Part shown: one piece after another, positions 16,792-24,230 of the stretch
How the letters are laid out: each line of letters begins with the position of its first letter
Numbering within the stretch: position 1 is the first letter of the stretch
Source: Ruminococcus sp. Marseille-P6503
GTDB taxonomy: Bacteria > Bacillota > Clostridia > Oscillospirales > Ruminococcaceae
NCBI RefSeq assembly: GCF_900604945.1
Contig: NZ_UWPB01000002.1
Coordinates: forward strand, 186,001 to 250,000
Length of the DNA: 64,000 nt
Direction: 5' to 3'
Program-made: the position numbers and the translations under genes
The notes under the pieces: generated by a model
Told to the model about the DNA's origin: nothing
The model's input: only the letters and a program-made list of their open reading frames with translations
Database searches by the model: none

Positions 16792-17694
16792 TCAGAAATT
16801 CGCTTCCCTGTCAGAAAGGAGACTGTCGTATATACGCTCCAGCACCGTCTTTATATCCCCGCCGACGCAAATTGCCTGACGCTGTATTTCCCGAGGACAA
16901 TATGCCGCTTCCAGGTTTATGCAGGCATAGACCGCATTCGCATTATCTGCGGTCATCTGCCAGAAGGGATACTTTATAATGACAGGGGTGTTCATTCCTA
17001 CTCCAAGCTCCAGGAAAAGTATCCTCTGTCCCTTGTGCCTGCGGATAAAAGCTTCATATCGTTCACTTGCCCGATACCAGCCTTCGTCCTGAACAAAAGC
17101 ATCGTCAGCTCTTAAATTCATTGTCATCGGCTTTCCGCAGACAGGACAGCGCGGAATAAGCTCTGCCGGTATTTTCATATCCGCCTGCCGTTCAAGCATT
17201 GTTCGGATAACTGTTTCATTATCATAAGTTTTATTATGACATGGTCTGCTGCATTGAAAAAGACCATAATCGCCCTGCATGTAGAATAATCTGTGTTTGT
17301 CAAAGCCCGCTTTCTGAAACTGATGATCGACGTTTGTCGTAAGCACAAAATAGTCCTTATCCTTCACAAGCTCAAAAAGCCTTTTGTAGGTTCCGTTATC
17401 AGCGTCCGCATATCGGTTGATAAAAACATATCTTGACCAGTACGCCCAATGCTCCTCCGGCGTTTCAAAGGGATAGAATCCGCCTGAATACATATCTCTG
17501 AAGCCGTACTTCTCAATAAAATCCGCGAAATACTTTTCAAAACGCTCTCCGCTGTATGTGAAGCCTGCCGAGGCGGACAGCCCCGCACCCGCACCTATCA
17601 CGACCGCGCCGGCAGCTTCAAGCTCCTTTTTCAAACGGCCTGTTTCAGCGGAGCAGTCTGCTGTAGATACTGTAGTCCTTTTGTGTAAAAACAT
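16792..17694 (-). CDS. Class M sirtuin (SirTM-like) protein ADP-ribosyltransferase
   Basis: This 300-residue Sir2-family protein has GAGAGLSASAGF at 34-45 instead of the canonical GAGIS...GIPDFR, and NVDHQF at 121-126. At the place of the catalytic His of deacetylating sirtuins there is Gln140 (QGDYG), as in class M sirtuins, which transfer ADP-ribose. Four Cys (148, 152, 183, 186) form the structural zinc site. The ATG follows GAGGTGA and lies 50 bases inside the macrodomain gene, so the two are coupled. Known SirTM operons also carry a GcvH-like lipoyl carrier and a lipoate ligase; neither is next to this pair. Confidence 0.88.
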   Translation of the reverse strand: MFLHKRTTVSTADCSAETGRLKKELEAAGAVVIGAGAGLSASAGFTYSGERFEKYFADFIEKYGFRDMYSGGFYPFETPEEHWAYWSRYVFINRYADADNGTYKRLFELVKDKDYFVLTTNVDHQFQKAGFDKHRLFYMQGDYGLFQCSRPCHNKTYDNETVIRTMLERQADMKIPAELIPRCPVCGKPMTMNLRADDAFVQDEGWYRASERYEAFIRRHKGQRILFLELGVGMNTPVIIKYPFWQMTADNANAVYACINLEAAYCPREIQRQAICVGGDIKTVLERIYDSLLSDREANF

Positions 17695-18409
17695 TGAATA
17701 TCACCTCTGTATCATTTGACTTAATAAACCTCCTTACTGTCCTTACAGCAATCTCTGCGGCTTTATCGGCAGGAAAACCGAACACTCCCGTTGATATACA
17801 GCAAAAGGCCATGTTTTTTATTCCTTTTTCCAAAGCCAGTTCAAGACAGGAGGTATAAGAGCTTTCAAGAAGTCTGCAATGCTCTTCTGTAAGCCTGCCG
17901 TTTACAACAGGTCCCACAGTGTGGATAACATATTTACAGGGAAGATTATATGCGCCTGTTATTTTTGCTTTTCCTGTAGGTTCCTCATGCCCCTGTCGGT
18001 TCATTATCTGTTGACATTCATAGCGAAGTCCTATCCCTGCAAAGGTGTGTATACAATTGTCTATACAGCTGTGACAAGGACGCCAGCAGCCTGTCATTGC
18101 TGAATTTGCGGCATTTACTATGGCGTCGCATCTGAGAGTCGTTATATCTCCTTTCCAAAGATAAATATTCTTTTCCACCGGGGTAAGATCTCTTTTATCG
18201 GTAATTCCTTTTTTAGCTGTCAAAGCTTTCAGATATTTCTCCTCGGCTTTTACATATTCCTTATCAGCCTCAGCTGCCGGACGTATATTAACAAGACTTC
18301 GGTAAAGTCTGAAACGTTCCTCTTCATTTTCGGGAACGACTGTTACAGAAATATCCTGACGTTCTGCAAGAAGATATTTAATAAGATATTCCGATACTCT
18401 CTCCGCCAT
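17645..18409 (-). CDS. Zinc-type macrodomain ADP-ribosyl hydrolase
   Basis: Macrodomains bind ADP-ribose and remove it from proteins. The 254-residue product has a helical N-terminal extension of about 80 residues, then the macrodomain: GDIT at 87-90, VNAAN at 98-102, and the ADP-ribose loop STGVFGFP at 206-213. The segment GCWRPCHSCIDNCIH at 107-121 holds the Cys/His ligands of the zinc-containing subclass linked to SirTM. The start at 18409 follows AAAGGATG. The sirtuin gene overlaps its 3' end by 50 bases. The pair would write and erase mono-ADP-ribosylation of one target. Confidence 0.88.
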   Translation of the reverse strand: MAERVSEYLIKYLLAERQDISVTVVPENEEERFRLYRSLVNIRPAAEADKEYVKAEEKYLKALTAKKGITDKRDLTPVEKNIYLWKGDITTLRCDAIVNAANSAMTGCWRPCHSCIDNCIHTFAGIGLRYECQQIMNRQGHEEPTGKAKITGAYNLPCKYVIHTVGPVVNGRLTEEHCRLLESSYTSCLELALEKGIKNMAFCCISTGVFGFPADKAAEIAVRTVRRFIKSNDTEVIFNVFTQKDYSIYSRLLR

Positions 18410-18453
18410 ATTATCATCCTTTCTAAAAGCTCCGCTCTTAGCGTAAAACACAA

Positions 18454-18483
18454 GCAGGGACCGCCCGGAAGGACAGTCCCTGG
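18454..18483 (-). terminator. Hairpin between the MBL-like and macrodomain genes
   Basis: CAGGGAC pairs with GTCCCTG around a partly paired centre. On the minus strand it is followed only by CTTGTGTTTT, so termination may be partial and some read-through into the macrodomain-sirtuin pair is possible. Confidence 0.45.
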
Positions 18484-18490
18484 GTTTTGA

Positions 18491-19282
18491 TTACGCAAAG
18501 AAAAAGCCCGCGGTCATGTCAAGGTAATTTTCTCCGCTGTAATTCGGATACTGCTTCTGTACCTCGGTCTTGAATTCATCTGCATTGCCGCACTTTGAGG
18601 CAATTGCTTTCAGATTTTCAAGGTAGCGGATCTTTGTCTGAGCGTCCTTCAGATCCTCGGGAGTATAGTGAGAGGTAAGAATCAGGTCATAGCCCTTTGC
18701 AATGTAATCCTTAAGCTGAGCAATTACAGCGTCCGCATGGTCAGCTCCCGCTACGATGGAGTGACAGTCATGACCCAGCATATGAGTATAGACCGCGTTG
18801 ATTTCAGGAATTTCAACGTCAAACGCCTCGCCTGTCTGCTTAATGACGAAATCAATGCCGCCGACGGTGATTTTTCCCTCTCCGATAATATTTGTGATTC
18901 TGTGAACTGACTTATCAAAAATATCTCCGAACGCGCCTGCAAAGCTGTCTATCAACGCCTTTCCGCCGCCGTTTTCAGAATAGTCAGCCGCATTCCGCGT
19001 AGCGTATTTAGGAACGTCGGGAAGAAATTCTCCTCCCGCGCCGTGATAGGCAACGAGTATTCCCTCTACCTCAAAATCCTTAAGATAATCCGTAAGCTCA
19101 CCGATGTTGTCAAAGAAGCACGGCGATTCTATCACAACCGCTTTGCCGTCTTTTTCAACAATGAAAACCTCATTGTCAATAAAATCGTTGGTCTTATAAG
19201 CATGAAGCCTAACGCCGCCGAAATCGTAAACCTTAATTTCGCCCTTTCCGAGCTTAACTGCCGTAAATGTATTCTTGTTCAT
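18491..19282 (-). CDS. Metallo-beta-lactamase-fold-like protein
   Basis: The 263-residue product shows the alternating strand and helix pattern of an MBL-fold hydrolase: EVFIVEKDGKAVVIESP, then YHGAGG near where HxHxDH would be, THMLGHDCHSIVAG in the middle, and LTSHYTPED near the end. The canonical HxHxDH motif is not present, so metal binding is changed or lost. AGGAGGGATTCTTT lies before the ATG. It is upstream of the macrodomain-sirtuin pair in the same orientation, with a weak hairpin between. The assignment is by pattern only. Confidence 0.55.
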   Translation of the reverse strand: MNKNTFTAVKLGKGEIKVYDFGGVRLHAYKTNDFIDNEVFIVEKDGKAVVIESPCFFDNIGELTDYLKDFEVEGILVAYHGAGGEFLPDVPKYATRNAADYSENGGGKALIDSFAGAFGDIFDKSVHRITNIIGEGKITVGGIDFVIKQTGEAFDVEIPEINAVYTHMLGHDCHSIVAGADHADAVIAQLKDYIAKGYDLILTSHYTPEDLKDAQTKIRYLENLKAIASKCGNADEFKTEVQKQYPNYSGENYLDMTAGFFFA

Positions 19283-19590
19283 AAAGAATCCCTCCTGAAA
19301 ATTATGTGGTTTGTTTGCTTCTTTCGGGAGATTCCAGCGCTGTATCTCTTACCTTGATTATATGATAGCACACCGCTCAAGGCTTGTAAAGCAGGCACTT
19401 TTTTGTGGCATAGTTTCTGACAGGTAACTATTGCGCAATTACGCGCTGTTTTATACAAAATCAAATTGTAAACAATCAATGAACGTCTCAGCCGTACATA
19501 ATCGGCATAAAAACGCACGGAATCCTGAAAACGAAAAGTGTCGATCCTTTTGTTATGAGAAACAGACCGCAAATACCTTTGCCTGCCATA

Positions 19591-19619
19591 TTGACTTTTA
19601 TATAAAAATAATGTACAAT
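19591..19619 (+). promoter_or_regulatory. Promoter of the SCP2-domain gene
   Basis: TTGACT-17-TACAAT lies about 30 bases before the start codon. The rest of the divergent region 19283-19590 has a minus-strand TATAAT near 19355 but no clear -35 for the MBL-like gene. Confidence 0.75.
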
Positions 19620-19650
19620 TGACTCATAACCGAAGGAGAGGTGCATTGAC

Positions 19651-19971
19651 ATGACATTGCAGGAGCTTTTGACCAAGCTTAGAAAAATGGCGGAAGGCAT
19701 TGACGTTTCAGGCTGCGATTTCCTTGCTGTGCAGGTAAACATAAAGGACGCGGATCCCGGCGTTTTCTACATAGAGGTCAAGGATCATAAAATCAGCGTT
19801 GAACCGTATGAATACAATGACAGAAGCTGTTCAATAACAATGACTATGAACAACTTCAACAAGCTTATAGACGGCAGGCTTGACCCCATAGCGGCGTTTA
19901 CCCTTGGCAAGCTAAAGGTTGACGGAGATATCGGCAAGGCTCTGGAGTTTTCAAAGCTGATAAAAAAATAA
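19651..19971 (+). CDS. SCP2 sterol-binding-domain protein
   Basis: The 106-residue protein consists of a single SCP2-like domain, which binds lipids or acyl groups in a hydrophobic tunnel. The C-terminal signature is clear: RLDPIAAFTLGKLKVDGD followed by IGKALEF. GAAGGAGAGGTGCATTGAC lies before the ATG, and a near-consensus promoter is close by. There is no partner gene; the ligand in bacteria of this group is unknown. Confidence 0.88.
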   Translation: MTLQELLTKLRKMAEGIDVSGCDFLAVQVNIKDADPGVFYIEVKDHKISVEPYEYNDRSCSITMTMNNFNKLIDGRLDPIAAFTLGKLKVDGDIGKALEFSKLIKK

Positions 19972-20234
19972 TCGTTCAAGAGCTGCTTTCAAAGCAGTTC
20001 TTTTTTGCTCTGCCGGACAAAATTCCGCAAATTATGTTCGTATACACCTACGAAGCCGACGCTCTGCTTATAATTGCAGCGCGCCGGCTTTTAATATTTC
20101 TTACGGTATTATTCTTTGCGCATTTTAATATTTTTCTAACATCGCGCAAACATTTCTCAAACAGCGGAGAATTAAGATATATACAGCAGATGAGAAAATT
20201 ATCTGAAATAAACTTCAGCCGGAGGCGGTTATTT

Positions 20235-20606
20235 ATGAAAAAGGAGAATTTTGTAACGCTTGTCATGTCAGCAGTCGGAGGATTGATTTTCGCATTGGGA
20301 ATGTGCATGGCTCTGCTGCCCGAATGGGAAGCGTTTACATCAGGAGTTGTATGCGGCATAATAGGAGCGGCGGTTTTGCTGGCGGCAGTATTCGTCCGCA
20401 GAAAAATGACCAACGCTTCGCCAGTCAAAATCAGCAGACGAACAGTCGGGATCGTGGTTTACGGCGTAATTTCAACAATTGTATTCGGTTTGGGAATGTG
20501 TATGACCATGGTATGGGAAGGAATTCTGCTCCCGGGTATTATCGTCGGTATTGCCGGTATTGCTCTCCTGCTCGGACTTATCCCTATGATAAAAGGCATA
20601 AAATAA
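20235..20606 (+). CDS. Four-helix membrane protein with duplicated GMCM motif
   Basis: The start at 20235 (MKKENFVTLV) follows GGAGGCGG. The 123-residue protein has two similar halves, each with two membrane helices: GGLIFALGMCM...W...GVVCGIIGAAVLL and VFGLGMCMTMVW...GIIVGIAGIALLL. A related single unit occurs in the gene at 23782. I know no assigned function. It begins a row of small genes that leads into a two-component system, so it may be a membrane component of the same stress or envelope response. Confidence 0.75.
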   Translation: MKKENFVTLVMSAVGGLIFALGMCMALLPEWEAFTSGVVCGIIGAAVLLAAVFVRRKMTNASPVKISRRTVGIVVYGVISTIVFGLGMCMTMVWEGILLPGIIVGIAGIALLLGLIPMIKGIK

Positions 20607-20620
20607 AAGGAGGCTGTAAA

Positions 20621-20719
20621 ATGAGAGGAATTCTGATCGCGATTTGTGCGGCGCTGGGAATAGCCGCGGCGTCAATCGTATATTTCGGCAGAAAAAAGAC
20701 CTGTAATTATGAAAAATAG
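20621..20719 (+). CDS. 32-residue single-span membrane peptide
   Basis: AAAGGAGGCTGTAAA directly precedes the ATG, 15 bases after the stop of the previous gene. The peptide is one hydrophobic helix (MRGILIAICAALGIAAASIVY) and a basic tail. The perfect ribosome site and operon position support a real small protein. The function is unknown. Confidence 0.62.
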   Translation: MRGILIAICAALGIAAASIVYFGRKKTCNYEK

Positions 20720-20731
20720 GAGGAAACTAAG

Positions 20732-20977
20732 ATGATTGAATTTTTTAAAAACGCATTCAAGGATATGGCGGAGGGCGCAAAGGCCCAGCGCGAAGCGGAC
20801 AAAGCAAGCTTTGCCGCAGCAAAGGCTGAATCAAAGGCTGATTTTCTGGAGGCTAAGGCGATGAGCAGCCCCTCCGCGCACAAGGCGGCCGAACAGGCAA
20901 GGCGTGATAAGCAAATAGCCGAGGCGAACGCAAGGAAAGCGGCGGCAGAGGAAAGGATCCGCGCACTAAAAAAATAA
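20732..20977 (+). CDS. Ala/Lys-rich coiled-coil protein, 81 residues
   Basis: The product is highly charged and almost wholly helical, with many AKA, AEA and ARK repeats that suggest a coiled coil. It has no membrane segment. The N-terminal MIEFFKNAFKDM could be an amphipathic membrane anchor. AGGAGG lies before the ATG, 13 bases after the previous stop. It is the third gene of a small operon upstream of the two-component system. I do not recognise a family. Confidence 0.7.
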   Translation: MIEFFKNAFKDMAEGAKAQREADKASFAAAKAESKADFLEAKAMSSPSAHKAAEQARRDKQIAEANARKAAAEERIRALKK

Positions 20978-20980
20978 AAG

Positions 20981-21012
20981 ACAAGCCTGCATAAGCTGCT
21001 GTGCAGGCTTGT
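20981..21012. terminator. Hairpin after the coiled-coil gene
   Basis: A perfect 11-base stem, ACAAGCCTGCA/TGCAGGCTTGT, lies four bases after the stop codon. The T run is on the minus side only, so termination of the plus-strand operon may be incomplete. Confidence 0.55.
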
Positions 21013-21037
21013 ATGTAAAATTTCCGTGAACGTCAGT

Positions 21038-21072
21038 ATTTTAACAAGATTTTAACATCAGTGTGTTATGAT
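21038..21072 (+). promoter_or_regulatory. Direct repeats and -10 before the response regulator
   Basis: ATTTTAACA occurs twice, at 21038-21046 and 21049-21057, with an 11-base period, followed by TATGAT at 21067-21072. The repeats occupy the -35 region. OmpR/PhoB-type regulators bind 11-base direct repeats in this position, so this is a likely autoactivation site. Confidence 0.6.
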
Positions 21073-21101
21073 TAGTCAGATTCAGAAATCGGAGGCTGAT
21101 T

Positions 21102-21773
21102 ATGTTTAAAATTCTGATTGTTGAGGACGACAGGGATCTGAATAAAACCGTTTGCTCATTCCTCAGCCGCAGCGGCTATGAGGCGGTCGGCTGTCTTAAC
21201 GCCAATGACGCTTATAATGAAATGTACGGCAACGTATTTGACCTTATTATATCTGATATTATGATGCCCGTGACCGACGGCTTTGAATTTGCCGAAACGG
21301 TGCGCTCCCTTAATCAGGACATACCCATTCTCTTTATGACCGCAAGGGACGATTTTAATTCAAAGCAGCGCGGCTACCGAATAGGTATCGACGACTACAT
21401 GGTCAAGCCTGTCGATCTGGACGAGCTGCTTCTGAAAATCGGGGCGCTGCTTAGGAGAGCGAAAATCGCTAATTCAAAAAGACTTACGGCAGGGTCGCTG
21501 ATACTTGACGCGGAGGAGCTTTCCGCGGAGCTGAACGGCGAGGAGATCCCGCTGACAGTGAGAGAATTCAACCTGCTGTACAAGCTGCTTTCCTATCCGA
21601 AAAAGACCTTTACCCGTTCGCAGCTTATGAACGAGTTCTGGGACGCTGAAACCGACAGCGGTCCGAGAACGGTTGACGTCTATATGAGAAAGCTCCGCGA
21701 AAAATTTGCGGACTGCGAGGATTTTGAAATAGTCACCGTTCACGGACTAGGGTATAAGGCGGTGCTGAAATGA
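21102..21773 (+). CDS. OmpR-family response regulator
   Basis: The 223-residue protein has a receiver domain (acidic EDD at 8-10, phosphorylated Asp52 in IISDIMMPV, Lys in MVKPVD) and a C-terminal winged helix ending VDVYMRKLREKF...HGLGYKAV. GGAGGCTGATT lies before the ATG. It overlaps the histidine kinase gene by four bases (ATGA), so both are made together. Two ATTTTAACA direct repeats in its promoter suggest that it regulates itself. The flanking genes encode small membrane proteins that may be its targets. Confidence 0.95.
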   Translation: MFKILIVEDDRDLNKTVCSFLSRSGYEAVGCLNANDAYNEMYGNVFDLIISDIMMPVTDGFEFAETVRSLNQDIPILFMTARDDFNSKQRGYRIGIDDYMVKPVDLDELLLKIGALLRRAKIANSKRLTAGSLILDAEELSAELNGEEIPLTVREFNLLYKLLSYPKKTFTRSQLMNEFWDAETDSGPRTVDVYMRKLREKFADCEDFEIVTVHGLGYKAVLK

Positions 21774-22837
21774 ACGGAAGCCGATTTTCAAAATTAGGAT
21801 TCGCTTTGCTGAGATTCGTCGTTTATTTCGTATTAATCGCTTTTGTAGTAACCTGTTCCTTCCTCATATTCCTCAACGCAATGGATATTGAGCAAGCTGC
21901 GCTGGAAAAAAACGCAAAGCGCACTTTTCTTAACATAATATTTCTGACCTTTATTTTCTGGCTGTTTGATATGATACGCAGGGAATTAACGGTCGAACGT
22001 CCTGTCAGAAGAATAATCAGAAGTCTGGACAGAATCATGGAAGGCGATTTCAGTGTTCAGATCGCGAACATACGGGAAGCGACAGACTCTAATAAATTCA
22101 ATATCATAATAGACAGAATAAACAAGATGACCGCAGAGCTGAGCGGCGTTGAAACGCTGCGGACGGATTTTACCGCCAACGTTTCTCACGAGCTGAAAAC
22201 TCCGCTTTCGGCTATCAGCAATTACGGCGCTCTGCTGCAAAGCCCCGGATTGTCTGAAGCGGAACGGATAGAATATGCAAAAGCCGTAACCGACGCTTCA
22301 CGCAGGCTGTCCGGTCTGATAACAAATATTCTGAAGCTCAGCAAGCTTGAAAACCAGCAGATCTATCCCGTTAGAAAGCCTTACGATCTGGGAGAACAGC
22401 TTTGCGAATGTCTGCTTGGCTTTGAAGAGGATTGGGAGCGAAAGAAGCTGAAAATTGACACCGACATAGACGAGAACGTTATTATCAGTGCAGACAGCGA
22501 GCTTCTCAGCCTTGTATGGAATAATTTGTTTTCAAACGCAGTCAAATTTACGGACGAAAACGGAAGTATCTTCGTCAGTCTGAAAAAAGACAACGGATAT
22601 GCCGTCGTTTCCGTAACCGACACAGGCTGCGGAATGTCGGCTGAAACAGGAAAGCATATCTTCGAGAAATTTTATCAGGGCGACACTTCACATTCTTCCA
22701 AAGGAAACGGTCTGGGGCTGGCGCTGGTAAAGCGCGCCGCGGACATTACCGGCGGAGAAATTTCCGTGCAGAGCGAGCTGGGCAAAGGAAGCGTATTTAC
22801 TGTAAAGCTGAGGTGCGGCGAAAGTGAAAAGGCTTAA
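21770..22837 (+). CDS. Sensor histidine kinase, short-loop membrane type
   Basis: The 355-residue kinase has two membrane segments near residues 12-33 and 50-66 separated by only about 16-20 residues, so it lacks a real extracellular sensor and may sense events in the membrane. A HAMP-like linker follows (PVRRIIRSLDRIMEGDF). His140 lies in NVSHELKTP. The ATP-binding domain shows WNNLFSNAVKF, VTDTGCGM and GNGLGLALV. It overlaps the regulator gene by four bases and the next membrane protein gene by 14. Confidence 0.95.
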   Translation: MNGSRFSKLGFALLRFVVYFVLIAFVVTCSFLIFLNAMDIEQAALEKNAKRTFLNIIFLTFIFWLFDMIRRELTVERPVRRIIRSLDRIMEGDFSVQIANIREATDSNKFNIIIDRINKMTAELSGVETLRTDFTANVSHELKTPLSAISNYGALLQSPGLSEAERIEYAKAVTDASRRLSGLITNILKLSKLENQQIYPVRKPYDLGEQLCECLLGFEEDWERKKLKIDTDIDENVIISADSELLSLVWNNLFSNAVKFTDENGSIFVSLKKDNGYAVVSVTDTGCGMSAETGKHIFEKFYQGDTSHSSKGNGLGLALVKRAADITGGEISVQSELGKGSVFTVKLRCGESEKA

Positions 22838-23765
22838 AAAGATCATTGATAAAATACTTTTCCCTCCTGCCCGGATCATTATTCTATGCGCTCTGACAGG
22901 GTTTCCCGCAGTGTTTCTTTCGTTGACGTTCATTGACAGTAAAAATCCGGTCTCATATATATCCTATGTGCTTTCCGCATACGCTCTGACTGTGCTGTGC
23001 GTTAATTTTCCGAGAGCTAAAAGGCGGTGCAAAGAGCTTGTACGCAGCGACCGGATAAAGGCGCTGGCTTCCTTCCGCAAACTCATGAAGCGATACAGAT
23101 ATACGTCGATGTATCTTGAAAGCAGGGAATTCCGCGCAAAAACGTCTCTTTATATAGGACTGGCAATCAACATACTCTATGCTGTTTTCAAATGCGCAAC
23201 GGGGGCAGTTTTCCGTTCGGCATGGCTGTGGGCGATAGGCGTTTATTACGTCATGCTGAGCGCGATCCGGTTTGTTCTGCTGAGAAACGTCCGCATTACG
23301 GACAAAAAGGAGCAAACGGTACAGCGAAGGATCCACGAGTATAAAAGCGCGCGGCTGTGCGGAGTAATGATGCTGGCGCTGAACATAGCAATGACGGGAA
23401 TGACCGTTCAGATGATCTGGCGGAACAGAGGCTATGAATACGAAGGATATGTTATCTACATCTCCGCCATATACGCGTTTTACTGCCTGATCAACGCAAT
23501 AGTAAATGTTGTGAAATTCGCGAAGATAAACAATCCTATCCTTTCAGCGGCAAAGCTGCTGAGCCTTGCGGGCGCGCTGATGTCGATGTTTGCCCTCCAG
23601 ACCGCAATGTTTTCTTCGTTCGGAGGAGGAGAAAGCTATCGCAGGCTGATGAATACCGTCACCGGCGGTATCGTCTGCGCATCGGTCCTGGGCATAGCGG
23701 TTTTTATAATAGCCGTATCGAATAAAAAGCTTAAGGAGACGGATATAAACGCTTTGCAAAAGTAA
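22824..23765 (+). CDS. Polytopic membrane protein of the two-component operon
   Basis: The 313-residue product has about eight membrane helices. It starts at a GTG inside the kinase gene (overlap 14), with GAGGTG before it. A basic cytoplasmic segment of about 60 residues lies between the second and third helices. I recognise no family signature or active site. The tight coupling with the kinase suggests a function in the same response, either as input to the kinase, which has almost no outside loop, or as an output. Confidence 0.72.
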   Translation: MKRLKKIIDKILFPPARIIILCALTGFPAVFLSLTFIDSKNPVSYISYVLSAYALTVLCVNFPRAKRRCKELVRSDRIKALASFRKLMKRYRYTSMYLESREFRAKTSLYIGLAINILYAVFKCATGAVFRSAWLWAIGVYYVMLSAIRFVLLRNVRITDKKEQTVQRRIHEYKSARLCGVMMLALNIAMTGMTVQMIWRNRGYEYEGYVIYISAIYAFYCLINAIVNVVKFAKINNPILSAAKLLSLAGALMSMFALQTAMFSSFGGGESYRRLMNTVTGGIVCASVLGIAVFIIAVSNKKLKETDINALQK

Positions 23766-23781
23766 TATAAAGGAGAAAGCT

Positions 23782-24147
23782 ATGTCTGAAAAATTTGAAT
23801 ACACCTATTCTGCAAAACAGCAGGAGGAGCTTGAAAATATACGCAGGAAATATCTTCCCCGCGAGGAAACCAAAATGGAAAAGCTGCGCCGCCTTGACGA
23901 AAGCGCGGCACGTCCCGGAACCTTAATTTCAATTATCGTCGGAATAGCCGGCACTCTTATAATGGGCTTCGGAATGTGCCTGTGCCTTGAGTGGGCCGCG
24001 TTTATTCCCGGAGTAATTACCGGAATCGCCGGAATGGCGGTACTCGCTTCGGCTTATCCGATTTACAGCAGAATAACCAGGAAACGGCGGGAGAAGCTCG
24101 CGCCGGAAATCCTGCGGCTGACAGAAGAGATTTCCAAGGGCAGCTGA
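23782..24147 (+). CDS. Two-helix membrane protein with GMCL motif
   Basis: The 121-residue product has a charged N-terminal region of about 45 residues, then two membrane helices with GTLIMGFGMCLCLEWAAF and GVITGIAGMAVLASAYPIY, then a basic tail. The helix pair is clearly related to each half of the protein at 20235. AAGGAGAAAGCT lies before the ATG, 16 bases after the previous gene. It is last in the operon before a strong terminator. The function is unknown. Confidence 0.75.
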   Translation: MSEKFEYTYSAKQQEELENIRRKYLPREETKMEKLRRLDESAARPGTLISIIVGIAGTLIMGFGMCLCLEWAAFIPGVITGIAGMAVLASAYPIYSRITRKRREKLAPEILRLTEEISKGS

Positions 24148-24176
24148 AGCGGAGCCTAAAAAGACCTACAGTACAA

Positions 24177-24210
24177 AAAACGCCGGACCTGGTATTGGAT
24201 CCGGCGTTTT
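24177..24210. terminator. Bidirectional terminator
   Basis: AAAACGCCGGA pairs perfectly with TCCGGCGTTTT around a 12-base loop. It lies between the convergent two-component operon and the redox operon and can serve both. Confidence 0.85.
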
Positions 24211-24230
24211 ATTTCGTATATCAGCAGAAT

